Shown here: piece after piece, positions 1 to 11,983 of the stretch | How the letters are laid out: each line of letters opens with the position of its first letter | Numbering within the stretch: position 1 is the first letter of the stretch | Assembly (NCBI GenBank): GCA_030015575.1 | Contig: CM057351.1 | Coordinates: forward strand, 3,368,001 to 3,432,000 | Direction of reading: 5' to 3' | Length of the DNA: 64,000 nt | DNA from: Agapanthus africanus | Lineage: Eukaryota; Streptophyta; Magnoliopsida; Asparagales; Amaryllidaceae | The notes under the pieces: generated by a model | Told to the model about the DNA's origin: nothing | What the model saw: the letters and a program-made list of their open reading frames with translations, nothing else | Databases searched by the model: none | Made by a program: the position numbers and the translations under genes

Positions 1-51
1 CCCGTTGGTGCCACGGCGACCCCATTGGATGGGGTGGCTGCCTGACCTACA
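1..51 (+). repeat. End of the 5' LTR of element A
   Basis: The segment ends in CTACA and is followed after one base by the primer-binding site, as expected for the U5 end of a copia LTR. The same LTR-end/primer-site junction is seen at 63952/63954 (element G). Confidence 0.7.
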
Positions 52-52
52 G

Positions 53-64
53 TGGTATCAGAGC
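53..64 (+). other. Primer-binding site (tRNA-iMet), element A
   Basis: TGGTATCAGAGC is the classic complement of the 3' end of plant initiator methionine tRNA and primes minus-strand cDNA synthesis in copia elements. Confidence 0.9.
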
Positions 65-638
65 CTAGCTAGAGCCTTAGGCGATGCGTAGACGGAGTTT
101 GAAGTCCGATTAAACCGAAACCCTAACACAAATTTGCTCTCTGGACTTTTTCCAAAAATTGGGTTTTTTCCAGATTAAAAATATGCAGAAAATTCAGCAG
201 GAAATTCTAAGAATTACGGTGCAAAAATTACCTAATGATCTTTCTAAAGTGCGGCGGAACCGCGACATTAGCGTGCTAATGCGGCTGTTCCGCGGCCATT
301 TTGTCTCTTCTCCTATTGAATTTTGCACAGTAATTCCTATTTTGCAGTGCTGGTTTTCCTGGGATATTTTTTTTTCTGAACTCAAGAGTTGAGTTTTCTG
401 GTTTGTATTGGGGACTCGGTGTTTCGATCGGATTGTCAGACTTTGTCTATGTGGCTTTCCGGATATTTTAGAATATGTTAAAAAGTTCGACCGGATATAA
501 ATACCCAACTTTTCCCCTGCCGGAAAATTTCCAAGTGTTGGATTTTTCCGTGGTTTAAAGACGTTCTAAGTAGTGCAAGTAACGCGATGGTCCCTCTAGA
601 AGATAACAAACCTTAACTCGATTATGTGACCGTCTCGA

Positions 639-670
639 ACTGCCCTTTGAACCTTAGGGTTTGGGGCAGT
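639..670 (+). other. Leader hairpin, element A
   Basis: Outer arms ACTGCCC / GGGCAGT and inner AACC / GGTT enclose TTAG. It sits at the position matching hairpins in D (57452-57490) and C (20761-20807), which have different stem sequences but still pair. Confidence 0.5.
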
Positions 671-2178
671 ACGGCGTGCCACATGTGAGGCGTTGGCTTG
701 ACCCTTCTACGGCTGGACCGTTGGTACTGAGGCATGAACTGAATGTTTTTAGATTTATTTCATGTGTTGAGCTTATTCGGGAAAACTTGGGTGTTCGAAT
801 ATTCGATCGGAAAGTTTAACATTTTCTATTTATCTGGAATGGGATACAATAATTGGAATTCACAAGCAGTTATGAGATAACTGAATGAATGTTATAAACA
901 TAGCACTTTAGTCTCACTTGATCGGTTGCCACGGAATTTTGATGTGATCAAAAGTCCGTCGCAATCACGTAGCGTACGCGGATACTCGCCGGATGAACTT
1001 AATAGACAGCTACACCCCTTAGCCCCGACCAAGTGACTGTAGGAGAACCCCGTCGCCGAAAGCATCCGTTCGGATGCTCGCGGCAGCGGTGTTCCGCCTT
1101 GGTGCACTTCGTCGACGGTATCGGGGGTGCTGCCGTCTACTGAAGTTTGCGACGAGTATTCGATCAGGATGTCGGGAATCTTGTTGAATTGCCCGACTTG
1201 ATATTGAAAAGTGTTTTCGATTTTGAGACTAAAATGCGGGGATTATAATTGTTAGGCATGCGATGTCTAAGGAATTTCATTTGATTAGGCATGCGATGTC
1301 TAAAGCGGTTGCGGATTCCAACTGTTGTAGTTTTACACTTTCTTTTCTGTGACCGTAAGTGTAATTTGTGATATCGCCGGTTTCGTTGCTATATGTCAAC
1401 GATAATTGGGATGCGTTTATTTACTTACGTTGATGACATGTGATGTTATGTGTTGCTGGATATGTTATATTGGATCGTCGTGTTTGAATAGCCGGGGTTT
1501 TTTTTATGTGAGATGAGTGTTTTTTCATTTTCATTCATGTAAAAACTTGTATGCAATATTCTTTTATTGGGGCACTTCCAGGTTGCGGAAGATGTCACCC
1601 TCTGTATATTATTTACTTTTCCGCACTAGGATAGACCCAAGGAGGGGAGCACAAGTAACCGGGTTCTGGAGTCCAGTGGGAGACCAACTCGAGGAGTCGA
1701 GTCCGGGTCTCCTAACTCTAGAATTGGTAGGGTTGCTTGCCGCTCTCGTAGGGGTCTAGGAGTGTGGGTTTGGCTATTCATCGCGACCGTGGAATCCGTG
1801 TTTTATACTGGCTCGTATTGAAAACACGGACGTCCTATTATATCCAATATTTCATATGATTCTTCTGCTGCGAGATCTGTGATGTGATCATGTGATGTTC
1901 TGTGATAGATACAGTATATAGTATATATGATATATTATATAGACGTTACTTATGTTTTACACCCGCGCTAGCCCTGCCCCGCTCTGTCGTTAGTTACCTA
2001 ACCTAACGGTGCATGAGGGGACATCGAGGCGAATGCGGATGGCATAAGTGTACGTCGTATTTATCTGTGATGTTTAGGTACTTAAATGATGGGACTTCAT
2101 TAATATGATTAATGAAATAAAAGAAACCTAAGATGTTGTTGAATCGAATTTCAAAATTAAAACAGGTAGCTACAGTTC

Positions 2179-2270
2179 TTGCTTTGCATAGAGGTATATG
2201 TGATATATCTTGCACCTTATTCGATAAGGAAAGGACCGAGATCCCTTCACCGGGAGTGACTCCTTTAGCA
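2179..2270 (+). repeat. Structured leader module, copy 1 of element A
   Basis: The module reads TTGCTTTGCATAG, then a hairpin GGTATAT-GTG-ATATATC, then a hairpin CCTTAT-TCG-ATAAGG, then CCGAGATCCCTTCACCGGGA and GTGACTCCTTTAGCA. The same order occurs in copy 2 and in elements C and D. Confidence 0.75.
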
Positions 2271-2323
2271 ATAACTGGCAGATGCTACACACTCGGTTTG
2301 TCTTTTGATTGCTTTTAAGAGTT

Positions 2324-2416
2324 TTTGCTTTGCACAGTGATATATGTGATATATCCCGCACCTCATTCGACGAGGAAAGGACCGACGATCCCTTCACCGG
2401 GAGTGACTCCTTTAGC
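2324..2416 (+). repeat. Structured leader module, copy 2 of element A
   Basis: Second copy 145 bp downstream. Hairpin 1 is GATATAT-GTG-ATATATC (seven pairs). Hairpin 2 is CCTCAT-TCG-ACGAGG, where one T-A pair of copy 1 is replaced by C-G. Confidence 0.75.
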
Positions 2417-2564
2417 AAAACTAGAAAAGCCTAAAAAAACACTTAATTTCAAAATTCATTCGATCCTACAACGATATCAAGTTTATTACGCAATAGGTTT
2501 TCAGAAAAACCAGTCGTAGCCCTCCGTCATTTCAGATAAGTCCTATTTAGTATTCGTGCTACGT

Positions 2565-2761
2565 TTGTTGACCTCCGTCAAGGCGTAGTGTGCGGTAGCT
2601 AACTAGTATTTATCTGCTTATGCATATGATGCAGATTGGATTAGGGTAGTCGTGCGGCCTTGTTGACCTCCGTCAAGGGTCGTGCCGGTGGGTTTAATTC
2701 GATCAAGAAATGACGGGTTGAACTTGACTAGTAGCCTATGGTTTGTTGACCTCCGTCAAGG
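2565..2761 (+). repeat. Three copies of a 19-bp leader motif
   Basis: TTGTTGACCTCCGTCAAGG occurs exactly at 2565-2583, 2660-2678 and 2743-2761, with a partial CCTCCGTCA at about 2521. D carries a related GTTGACC / GGTCAACAAACGC series at 55740-55980 and C a weaker one near 19020-19230. Confidence 0.8.
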
Positions 2762-3239
2762 TCATAGGAGACTAGGGGCAAAATATTATCGGGAATTTCA
2801 AGTGTTGAAATTTGCAATGAGATTGCATACCTTCTATGAGATAGTTGGATCCCGATACCCACTGCGAGTAATTGTTACTCCTGGGAGAGTTTTACACATT
2901 ACAATTAGCCGATCAAGTAGGTGTATAGAAAGGTGTTAACGAGGTTACGCCTCTGGGAAAACGAGGTTTACATTAATTAGGTTCGTGCGAAAGCACGGGG
3001 GACCTCCCTCAAAGTACCGACACTGGCCTGGCTGAAAGATTGGCGAACCTGTAGCGTGTAATTAATCCCGGCTAGTCTTTCCTTTTTGGGTTTGAAGGAA
3101 GATTTGATAAAAAGCAGTGGGAGCCATCCTGATTAGATAAAATAATAACCAATCTATTTTTGAAAGAGCGCACGCTGAGTGTTTTCTTCTCTCTCTCTCC
3201 TGGTAGCGACCATATCACGCCTTAATCAAGATAATAATA

Positions 3240-5998
3240 CGGATATTTGACCGAACCCGCTTGTTATACTGAGCTGGGGAACGTTGGTCCCGCTCCAACT
3301 TATAATTGTTATAAGACAGAGCAGGAAATTGGGGAATACCAGATTTCCCGTGCCGCCCCAACGAAGTAAGTGCATGCTGATGCATCATCTTCGGGTGTGT
3401 TCATTATATAGAACTGTTTCTCTATGTCCTTTACGTCCTGGGTATGTGATACCGGATCAGGATCCCAGATATGTAATCTGTTACATAGGGCTACAAAAAG
3501 GTAGAGAACTGAGAACGGGTGATAAGTTTCATGAGGCAGAAAACGGGGCAAGTGTTGCAGCCAAGTCTGTTGGTCACTGTCACCCTGTATTACAATACAT
3601 TGATTCTGAACAAATGCTATTAGATACCGAACCTGATATACAAAATCATATCAGTCTCTTTATTTGTAAAGAAAGGATATAATTTTGTATTGTTGGATAA
3701 TGTTTTGAACATTTCCTATATCAAAAGTTGATCGGTTCAGGCACGTTATCTAAAAGCATTGATGTTCAAAATCAAACTACAGTTCTTAGTATATGGAACA
3801 CACACAAGAGGAAGAGTTCAGAAATGAACGAATCCTTCTTGAGGTATTGTAGACTAGGTCAGATCAATGTGAACCGACTGGCTGAAGTTACATTTAGATG
3901 CATATTTAAATCAGTTTGAATTTACATCTTGTGAAACTTGCCAGTCATGTCACAAAGATAAGATGACCATAGCTCCGTTTACTGGAAACAGAGAAAGAGT
4001 TAGTAAACTCTTGGGATGATACATGTTGATGTATGTAAGGTCCCCTGTCTACACATGCCAAGACCGGTTCTTTGTACTTCATTACATTCTCTGATGTTCT
4101 CTTTAGATTCAGACATATGTTCCTGTTGAAACACAAGTCCGAACCTTTTGAGATATTCACAGAATATAAGCTAGAAGTAGAGAACCAATACGGGTATAAG
4201 TATTATGTCCTTTGATGAGATCGAGGAGGAGAATACTTGAGCACGGAAATCCTGGATTATTCTAAAGGAGAATGAGATTCTCTCTCAGCATTACTCCTCC
4301 GTATACACCATAGCAAGATGGTATATCGGGGTGGAGCAATCACACCCTATATGATAAGGTGTGCTCTATGATGAGTACTACTGAGTTACCTATTTCCTTT
4401 TTGGAAGTTATGCACTTGAGAAGCTGCATACCTATTGAATAGGGTTCAAATCAAATCAGTTGCCTACCACTTCATATTTGATATGATAAGGGAAGAGCCC
4501 ATCTCTTAAGTTAGTTAAGATTTGGGGTTGTCCAGCCTATGTCTGAAAAGCAAAATCCGGACAAGCTCGAGGCAAGGTCTGTTATGTACAACTGGAAAGG
4601 TTCCAGCTATACAAACAACAGCAGATGATTTGGAAGAACCAAAGGATTCAGTAGATTCCAACGAACCTCAGCCTCTCCGCCGATCTAGTAGGGTTCCTCA
4701 CCCACCTGAGAGATATTTCGGTTTCTCTATGACAGTGGGAGCGAGGATTGCATCATGAGATGATGACCCAACTAGTTTCGAGCAGGCCATCAGGAGTGCG
4801 ACTCTGTAAGAATGGCTGGATGCTTAGCAATCTGAGATGGAATCCTTATACACCAACAAAGTATGGACTTTGGTTGCTTTATCTGAAGGGTTAAATCTCC
4901 ATCAGGAGCAAGTATATCTTGAGAAGATTACTTGGTGTACATGGAAAAGTTGAGACTTTCAAAGCTAGACTTGTTAAAGGTTTGCATCATTGACCAGGTG
5001 TGGATCATGATGAAACTTTTTCTAGAGAACTATGCTTAAGTCCATCCAGATCCTACTTGCCACGGCTACATACCATGACTACGATATCTGGTGGTTGGGT
5101 GTCATGACAGCTTTTCTAAAATAATGTTTTAGAAGAGAGCGTCTGTAAGTACACAGCCAGAGGGCTTCGTAAACAGTGGGAGCAGCGGAAACGTGTACAA
5201 GATGCTTTATAGGATAAAGCAGGCATCGCGGAGTTGGAACGTCGGTTTTGATGAATTAGTCAAAAGGTTTGACATCATCAAAATGGTAGATGAACCTTGT
5301 ATAAACAAAAAGGTAGTAGGGAGTATGGTGGTGATCCTCGTAGAGTATGTGGATGTCATGCTCTTGATAGGGAAGGAGTTTCCTATGCCACACTCGGTCA
5401 ATCTCCGCTTATCACAATGATTCCCCATATAGGATCAAAGTGATACCTCCTAAATCCTGGATTTTGGATCTATGAGATAGATCTAAATGGATGTTAGGAT
5501 TCTCACTAGTTGTAGTGAGATGGTATCAATTGATTCTGGGAAGAATCACTGGAAAGGTTCCACAGTGATAAGGACGACTGAATGTCAGTCACAGGTATTG
5601 TCTTTACCCTCAGTAAAGGGACGACATGTTGGAAGAGTTCCAAGCTAGATACCGTGGCTAACTAGACGATAAAGGCACGATACATCGCTACTTAAGATGC
5701 TACCAAAGAGGATGTTTGGGTGTATATTGGTTCATGAGATGAACTACGTTCCAACCATTGTGAGACAATGGAGTTGTGGCTTATGCCGAGGAACGCCGGT
5801 CCCATCAGTGATCCAGACATATTCTAAGGCAGTGTCACCTGATCATGGAGATGGTTGATCTCCAGGGTGATCGAAGTTTGGAGAGTAGACTCAGAGGATA
5901 ACACGGCGGATCCACTCACGAAGGCCTATTCCCAGAGAGAGACTTTTATGGGATGGTTGAGTATGAGATACTACAACCACTGCTACAGATGGCCCTAG
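3240..5998 (+). pseudogene. Decayed copia protease-integrase-RT-RNase H region, element A
   Basis: The region follows the D polyprotein in order. Protease remnant: GDTGSGSQICN near 3440-3475. The GAG-pre-integrase and integrase area (about 3840-4270) is recognisable only against D. An RT segment at 5193-5420 reads IKQASRSWN, VDEPC and YVDVMLLIG, so the second catalytic Asp of the usual YVDD is Val. The sequence then jumps past part of RT. The RNase H end at about 5780-5960 keeps a trace of ADPLT. Every part has stops and frameshifts. It would have cut the polyprotein, made cDNA and integrated it, but nothing here can be functional. Confidence 0.8.
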
Positions 5999-6012
5999 TG
6001 CAAGTGGGAGAT
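5999..6012 (+). other. Polypurine tract, element A
   Basis: TGCAAGTGGGAGAT lies directly before the LTR start TGTTAG. Near-identical tracts precede the LTRs of B, C and D. It primes plus-strand DNA synthesis. Confidence 0.8.
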
Positions 6013-8213
6013 TGTTAGTTATATGTATGCCCTAGAGGCCATTACTATACATAGGATGTATATTGTAGTGGATGCTTGGACATATATAGGGTGGACTTTC
6101 TCGCTCGACATGATAGTATGCTATCTGGTTATTCTTTACCTTAACGTGTACACTGATTGTCTCTCTGTTACATGTTGGTAAAGCCCTTAGGATGTGTGCT
6201 TGACTACCTGGACTATGATGCGGATCATACTAGTGGGGACATGGTAGTCCATAAGTACATCCTTCAAAGTCCTTAGTCGTGGGTGTATCGAGACGGGGCA
6301 TCGATATACCAGAGTAGACTAGCGTGTACCTTCTCGACCCATACAGATGGGCGATGGATGATCCCATATCCATTGGTGTTTGACATCAGAGGAGATATAC
6401 GGGTGCTCAGTAGAGACTGGGTACACTGGACGGACTCGCCGAGAACTCCCAGATGGTATTATACCTTACGTCAGATGGCAGTTCTCTGGTGACACTGGTA
6501 CAGAGTAGTCTGTTGACCCGAGATCGTCATAGAGTCTTGTGTGGTTCCCACTGTGCTTTGATTTCCACCTTACCACGTCCAAGAGGGCGTGCAAAACGGT
6601 GGTTTTTGGGTACAGTCCCGAATCACATGGAGGCAATGAGCGATAGGAGGGGATTCGTCTCTCCCGGTATAGGGAGTTGATGTTGCGCAGTGTTCGATTG
6701 GCTATAACCGGAAATCCCTGGCCAGGGTTGCTGAGATTTACTGGTAAGTGTTATCAGTAGTTTCTTGAACTGTTATAGACCTCATATCGACACGACTTAT
6801 CGAGCTATTGGGGTCTGACGTTTACCACCCCTAGGCAAGATATGCGACATATCAGACGATCAGACCGGACTGTACGGTAAGTGTTACTGGTTGGATTCAC
6901 AGGAGTGTGAGCGGGCTTGCTCGTCGATCTTCTGATCGCTCAATACCCGGGTGGCCGTTACGTTTAGCAGACCGCTTGCGGCTTGTGGGTGATTGATATG
7001 ATCATCACCTGCTGCCGGCGTATTGACGAGTCTTTAGAGTCCTACACAGAGGTTTCCTGGCTCAAGCGAAACGAAATAGTAGCGCATATGAGATATGTGC
7101 GGGACCGAGAATAATGTGTGTATGTGATACCGTATTTCATTCTCGCGATGAATGTGTCGAATGGTTGTATGCGATATAACCTAGTTATCGAATCAAGGAT
7201 TGATTCGATAAATCGATACATTGGATATTAGTCGGTCATATGAGATATGACCGGATCGTTAAATCAAGTGTTGATTTAATGATTTAATGCATAATTATAT
7301 ATTTGATATATTACTTTGCATTAACTAGTATTGGTTCATTTTAAATGGATTTTCTCATTTGGATGTACAAGTTGTATATGTGATATACTTTTTGTGCAAA
7401 TGATTGTATCATGTTTGATGATGCATGTTTACTTGAGTTTGTGTAAAGATTGAACCATGGTTATTTAAATGGTTAGGGTTTTGGTTTTCTTATTTATTTA
7501 TTTATTCTTTATAGAAAATAATAAGCATAAAGAAAAATGGTGGCTTTCTTTGGATGGATGTTGAAGCTTCATGAAGTTTTGACTAAGTCACCATTTTTGT
7601 CTTCATGCTTAACCCTAACCATTCACTTAACCCTAGTTCATTCTCTACATTTGACCATGGTTGGATTATGATAAGTATTCATATTCTTTTCTTTTTGAAT
7701 TAACTTATCATATCATTATCTTCTTCTTCTTCTTCACTTGAAGAAAGCTTGCCTCATCAATGGCAAGTGAAGAAATCAAGTGAGAAATCCAATTCTAAAG
7801 TGAACCCACTTCCTATTTCTTCATCCTCTACCTCTTGCCAAGTAGTATAGGGTGTTCTCTTCACAAGTTTCATGACTTGGTGAAGTGGGAGCTTGATCTT
7901 GTGATGCCTCGACGTAGATCATCTTCGGCATCGTCGTCGATGACCTAGCCCGCTTTTTCTTCGTTGAAGCCGATGCTAGAGTCATGGTTCGATTTGGACA
8001 GCGGAGAGGACTTCATCATGGAGCTATGGAGGTGGAGAAACGGATCTACAAAGGTTGTATTTTCGTTCTTTTAGTTTAGTTGTAAACTAGTTGCTTTGGT
8101 CGCCTAAAATTCTAGTTAACGATCCGTATTAGGGTTTCTCGGCACTTGTAAAATTTGAAATTGGCATGGTTGATGCCTTGTGAGACCTCATTGGAGTGCC
8201 TAGGAACCCTACA
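6013..8213 (+). repeat. 3' LTR of element A
   Basis: The 2201-bp LTR runs from TGTTAG to CTACA. Its start (LTR name block TATGCCCTAGAGGCC) is shared with G at 38103 and, reversed, with D at 51953 and 60289. It includes a pyrimidine-rich block near 7690-7740 and ATCATCTTCGGCA near 7919 that also appears in G (about 63678). No gene is seen in it; short ORFs at 6283-6680 are chance reads of LTR sequence. Confidence 0.88.
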
Positions 8214-9946
8214 ATCCTAGTTGAGTAATACTGATCGGCCTCCTTCCATTTAGTTAACATGCACTGGAAACAGCTGCATGATTTGAAACTGGTTCCAATT
8301 AAATCATTGCCTCTGTTTCTATATTGTATATAGAATGGCTCATATCTTAACGATGTTAAGGTATATGGAGTTGTCCGGCTTATGCTTAAAACCGGACTCT
8401 GGATAACTCAATGCACGTTTCTGTAATGGCAGTTTGTGGGTTATCCCGGGCTATGACGATAGGCAACTTTCTACCATCTGGAAGATCAATAGTGATATTG
8501 TTCTTGACTCGCCACAGTTTTAGCAAAATGAACTTTTTCAGAGAACAGTAGTGGAAGTATGGTAGAACTGAAAGTGATTCCAGAACCACAGACGATTACT
8601 GAAAATTTAATAGAACCTAAAGTTTCAATCGGGTTTGACATTCCATTAACCACTCAGCAGATATGGTGGGTAACCTCAGATGTCCGAGAGGTACTTCGGT
8701 ATCCTCAAAGACGGTGACAGGGAGGTTCTTGTTTACCCAGACTCGCCATTACTGCTGTTCTAGACTCTGAGACCCGGTTGGAGGATGAGTATAGCGTCGT
8801 TCTAAACTAGCTTTAGAAGTGCACGTGTATATGACTCTGCCAGAGGGTGGTTGTAGTCAGTGGGAGCAGCGGAAGCGTAGTGGACAAGTAGCTTGTGTCT
8901 ATTTATAGACTAAAGCGGATATAGCGGAGATAGATCATCTATTTTTGATGTGACAGCCATAGGCTTTGACTTCATCAGAATAGGAGATGGATCTGTTAAG
9001 AAGGTAGTAGGGTGTGATGTCCTGGTATTTGGATGACATGCACATTGTAGGAAGTGAAATTCCTATACTACAATCGGTTATACCGTGGTTGTCACACAGT
9101 GGTTTCTCTACATAGGATTTGGATATTATATCAGGCATTCTGGTTACTAGATTTATGGTTTTAGATCTAAATTTGAGTAGTTTCCCAATCTGGGTACTTA
9201 GACAGTATTCTAAATGTGTTAGAATGGATGACTCCTGGCATGGTGGTGTACCTGCAGGTGATGGAGTCATCCTCTGAAGGTGTCTTACAGACTAAAAAGG
9301 AGAGGGATGCGCATGATTGGCATATCACTTGCTTAGGCAATTGAGTCAATCATGAGATGTCAATGACCACACCAGATGTTGTTTTTGCACTAGCTGCAAT
9401 AAGTTTATATATTAATCTAATCCTGGAGAAACGTTCGGAAGCAGTTTATGAACATAAGTGAATGTTCTAAGGATTTGGTAATGACAGCCTCCTTCGGGGG
9501 ACGGTTATCATTCCAGGCTTCCAAGATGATCTGGATGACAGAGCGACTGTCAGACTTATAGTTTTCCCTCTTTTGAGGGGCAAGTAGTTTGGAAAGGTGG
9601 TCCAAGCGGATGCTGAGGGAGGCATGGCGCAGGATACTGATTAAATTCAGTTAACGATACAGTCTAAGAAGTTTACTGGATTTGGAGTTCATTTGTGAAC
9701 TGGGTCCCATCAGATATCCAGACATATTCTATGACAGGTATTGCTCATTTCGGGAGATAGCTTTCTCCGCGAACTTGAGATAAAGAGAGACATAGAAAGA
9801 AACATTGGAGCAGATCCACTCACTGAGGCTATTTCTCGAACGCAATAGTTTTACAAACGAGCTTTGTGAAACCGATTAGTAGAGAAGTTGGGTGTTCGGT
9901 ATCACACGGGCTGTGAGTATGCGACACCGCAATAATTAGCCTTAAG
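8214..9946 (+). pseudogene. Decayed copia integrase-end/RT/RNase H, element B
   Basis: Recognised mainly by alignment to C (minus, 15610-17340) and to D. The segment near 8340-8400 matches the integrase C-terminal part, which in D reads KIWGCPAYV. CAGTGGGAGCAGCGGAAG (about 8859) matches the SGSSGK stretch of RT. ATCCAGACATATTCTA (about 9715) and GCAGATCCACTCACTGAGGC (about 9812) match the RNase H end, ADPLT. Frames are broken throughout and no catalytic block is complete. Small ORFs on either strand here are not genes. Confidence 0.7.
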
Positions 9947-9960
9947 TGTAAGTGGGAGAT
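9947..9960 (+). other. Polypurine tract, element B
   Basis: GTAAGTGGGAGAT directly precedes the LTR start TGTTGG, as in C (reversed at 15597-15610). Confidence 0.75.
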
Positions 9961-11983
9961 TGTTGGCTATAGTGCCCTCAAGTCAATTATTGGATCACAG
10001 GCACGTGATTGCAATGATTGAGGGAGGACGTATACCGGTAGAACAGTCTTACTCGAGATGATAGTATGTTATCTGGTTTGTCTTTATCAACGTGTACATG
10101 CTTCAGGTGACATTACAGATCACTATTACATGTTGATAGAGCCCATAGGATTCTTGCTTGACTACCAGCAGTATGATGACGATTATATACGTGAGAGTTG
10201 TGTGGTCTATAAGCACATCCTTAAAGTGTCCCTAGTCGTGGGAGTTTCGAGACTGGGCATCGATACTCCAAGAGTAGATTAGTATATACGGATCGAGACC
10301 CCGATGAGAGGCAGTGGCCGGTCTCACAAGGCATTGGTGTCAGTTGGTTCACCTAAGATGTATACAGGTGCTCATTGGGTTATGAGTACACCGGACGGAC
10401 TCGCCGGGAACATGCTAGTTGGTATTATACCTATTGTCAGATAGCAGTTCCCATATGACATGTGTACAGGTTAGTCTATCGACCTGAGATCGTCATTTGT
10501 CTCGTGTGAGTTCCCACTGTGCTTTAATTACTACTCTACCACGGCTCAAAAGAGTCGTGCAAACAGGTTTTAGTTGGGCACAGTCCCGAGCCATATGGAG
10601 GCAGCGAGCGGATCGTCAGGGGATTCGTCTCTCCCGGTATTGGGGGTTGATGTCGCAGAGTGCACGGGTGGCCATCACCAGAAATCCTAGGCCGGGGTAG
10701 ACGAGAATTACTGATTCGGATCAGTAGTTTCTCAGTTGGTGATAGGCTTCATACCGACACTGAATATTGCGTTATTAGGGGTCTGATTTTATCCATCCCT
10801 AGACCCGATATGCGATACTTATAGACGAACGGACCGGACTGTACGGATATTGTCACTGTCAGGCTCAGTAAGGTTTCAGGATGAGTTCGCTCGTCGGCCT
10901 CCCTTTCGTTTAATACCTGGGTAGCCGTTACGTACAGCTGGTGCCACTGACGTGCTTATGGTTAAACCCACTGCCAGCTTATTGACGAGTCTTTAGAGTC
11001 CCACACAGTTTCCCTGGTTCGGACGAAACGTTGTAGAGGCTGTATGGTTTTATTGCAGGGTTCGATCATTTACGTGCACTTATGTACGGATCATGATCGG
11101 ACAGATAATACTAGTGGGCTTTGGTTTAAGCCGTATCCAAGTATTATATTGTTCGATTATTTTCGTCTCGTTGTATTCGTATTCAGTCGGAATATGGATA
11201 CATGTATGTATATACGGATGAGCGGTATTCTTGTAATCCGTTACAAGATTACTTTTGAAGATGCCATTTCTTTTTCTAGTATTAAACATTTAGGGTTTTG
11301 TTTTATAAATGTTTAATATTATGTTGAGGTGTAAAGTGTGAGGTTAAGTCTTGGCATGGTGCATTTATTGTGGCATGGGCCATGCTTGATATTTTATTGG
11401 TTTTGCGAGATATTTGTGATGGCATGAGGTTAGATATTTTGTGAGATGATTTTTCTTTTGTTGCTACACACAAATACCTCACAATATCATCACAAGAAAA
11501 AGAAGGCAGCCACTTCACTTTTCTTTTAGTGCCAAGTCTTGAGCTCACACTTCACACTCCAATGGCTTTTTCTTCACCTCCATCCATACCCTCTTATGAG
11601 TTGAGAATTCATAGATGTTTAGAGACAAAATGATCACACACTCTATCTGCTTCATCTTGTGTATCTAGGCTAGCAAACTGGATGCCCGAGTTGCTTTGGT
11701 TTTGAAGCGGGAGCCCGTATTAAGAATTCTCGACGTGGATCGTCTTCGACAAGGGAGACCGGAGAGCGAACTTGTTCGAGACAGTCGCGACGAGCCTAGG
11801 ACAGAGGTTGAAGACCGAAGGACACGGATCGATCGGTATAACCTCTGTAAACACTTTACAGTTAACTAGTATAGGGTTAATGGCACGATCCGGGAATCGG
11901 GTTCCGTTAGCGCCGGGTTTTTAAAAGTTTTTGTTCCGCGTTTGGTCACGGATTGATGGCTGGGGCGCTGGCGTAGCCTTACA
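9961..11983 (+). repeat. 3' LTR of element B
   Basis: The 2023-bp LTR runs TGTTGGCTATAGTGCCC to CCTTACA. It is an inverted relative of the C LTRs; the 3' end (GGATCGATCGGTATAACC, AGCGCCGG) matches the reversed start of the C LTR. It shows clear sequence divergence from C, so it is a separate insertion. Confidence 0.85.

Larger units (their letters stand above)
65..3230 (+). other. Long leader of element A, no gag found
   Basis: About 3.2 kb lie between primer site and protease. The stretch aligns by eye with the D leader (reverse of 55260-58047), with an extra block near 864-1250 absent from D. It contains hairpins near 251-291 and 639-670, a 19-bp direct repeat (1252-1270 and 1285-1303), the duplicated structured module (2179-2270, 2324-2416) and three copies of a 19-bp motif (2565-2761). 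I see no gag core and no zinc knuckle. A pyrimidine tract at 3187-3200 ends in CCTGG where D has CCAGG, so a putative splice acceptor is lost here. Confidence 0.6.
1..8213 (+). mobile_element. Element A: degenerate Ty1/copia (Angela/Tork-like) LTR retrotransposon
   Basis: Layout read directly: 5' LTR end (to 51), initiator-Met primer site (53-64), leader to about 3230, protease-integrase-RT-RNase H remnants (about 3240-5990), purine-rich tract, then a 2.2-kb 3' LTR starting TGTTAG and ending CTACA. It is colinear with the better-kept element D (49733-60289, minus), which identifies each part. No frame stays open for more than about 130 codons, so it is dead. The 51 visible bases of the 5' LTR match the end of the 3' LTR only loosely (both have GACC-CATTGGA), so the copy is old or the LTRs have recombined. 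The 5' LTR and target duplication lie left of the window. On its right it abuts copia sequence of element B, into which it probably inserted. Confidence 0.88.
8214..11983 (+). mobile_element. Element B: 3' half of a second copia element
   Basis: B starts abruptly at the end of the A LTR and matches, in reverse, the internal part and LTR of element C (15597-17340 and 13505-15596). It holds degraded pol, a purine tract and a 3' LTR. The missing 5' half should lie upstream of the window, beyond A. Its right end abuts TGATACG of the E LTR. The intact E LTR copy has the same TGATACG at 27951, so B very likely inserted in E with TSD TGATA. Confidence 0.8.

Noticed and set aside
7690..7740. CT-rich runs in LTRs as promoters of host genes
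   Set aside because: They sit inside LTRs and no host coding exon follows them.
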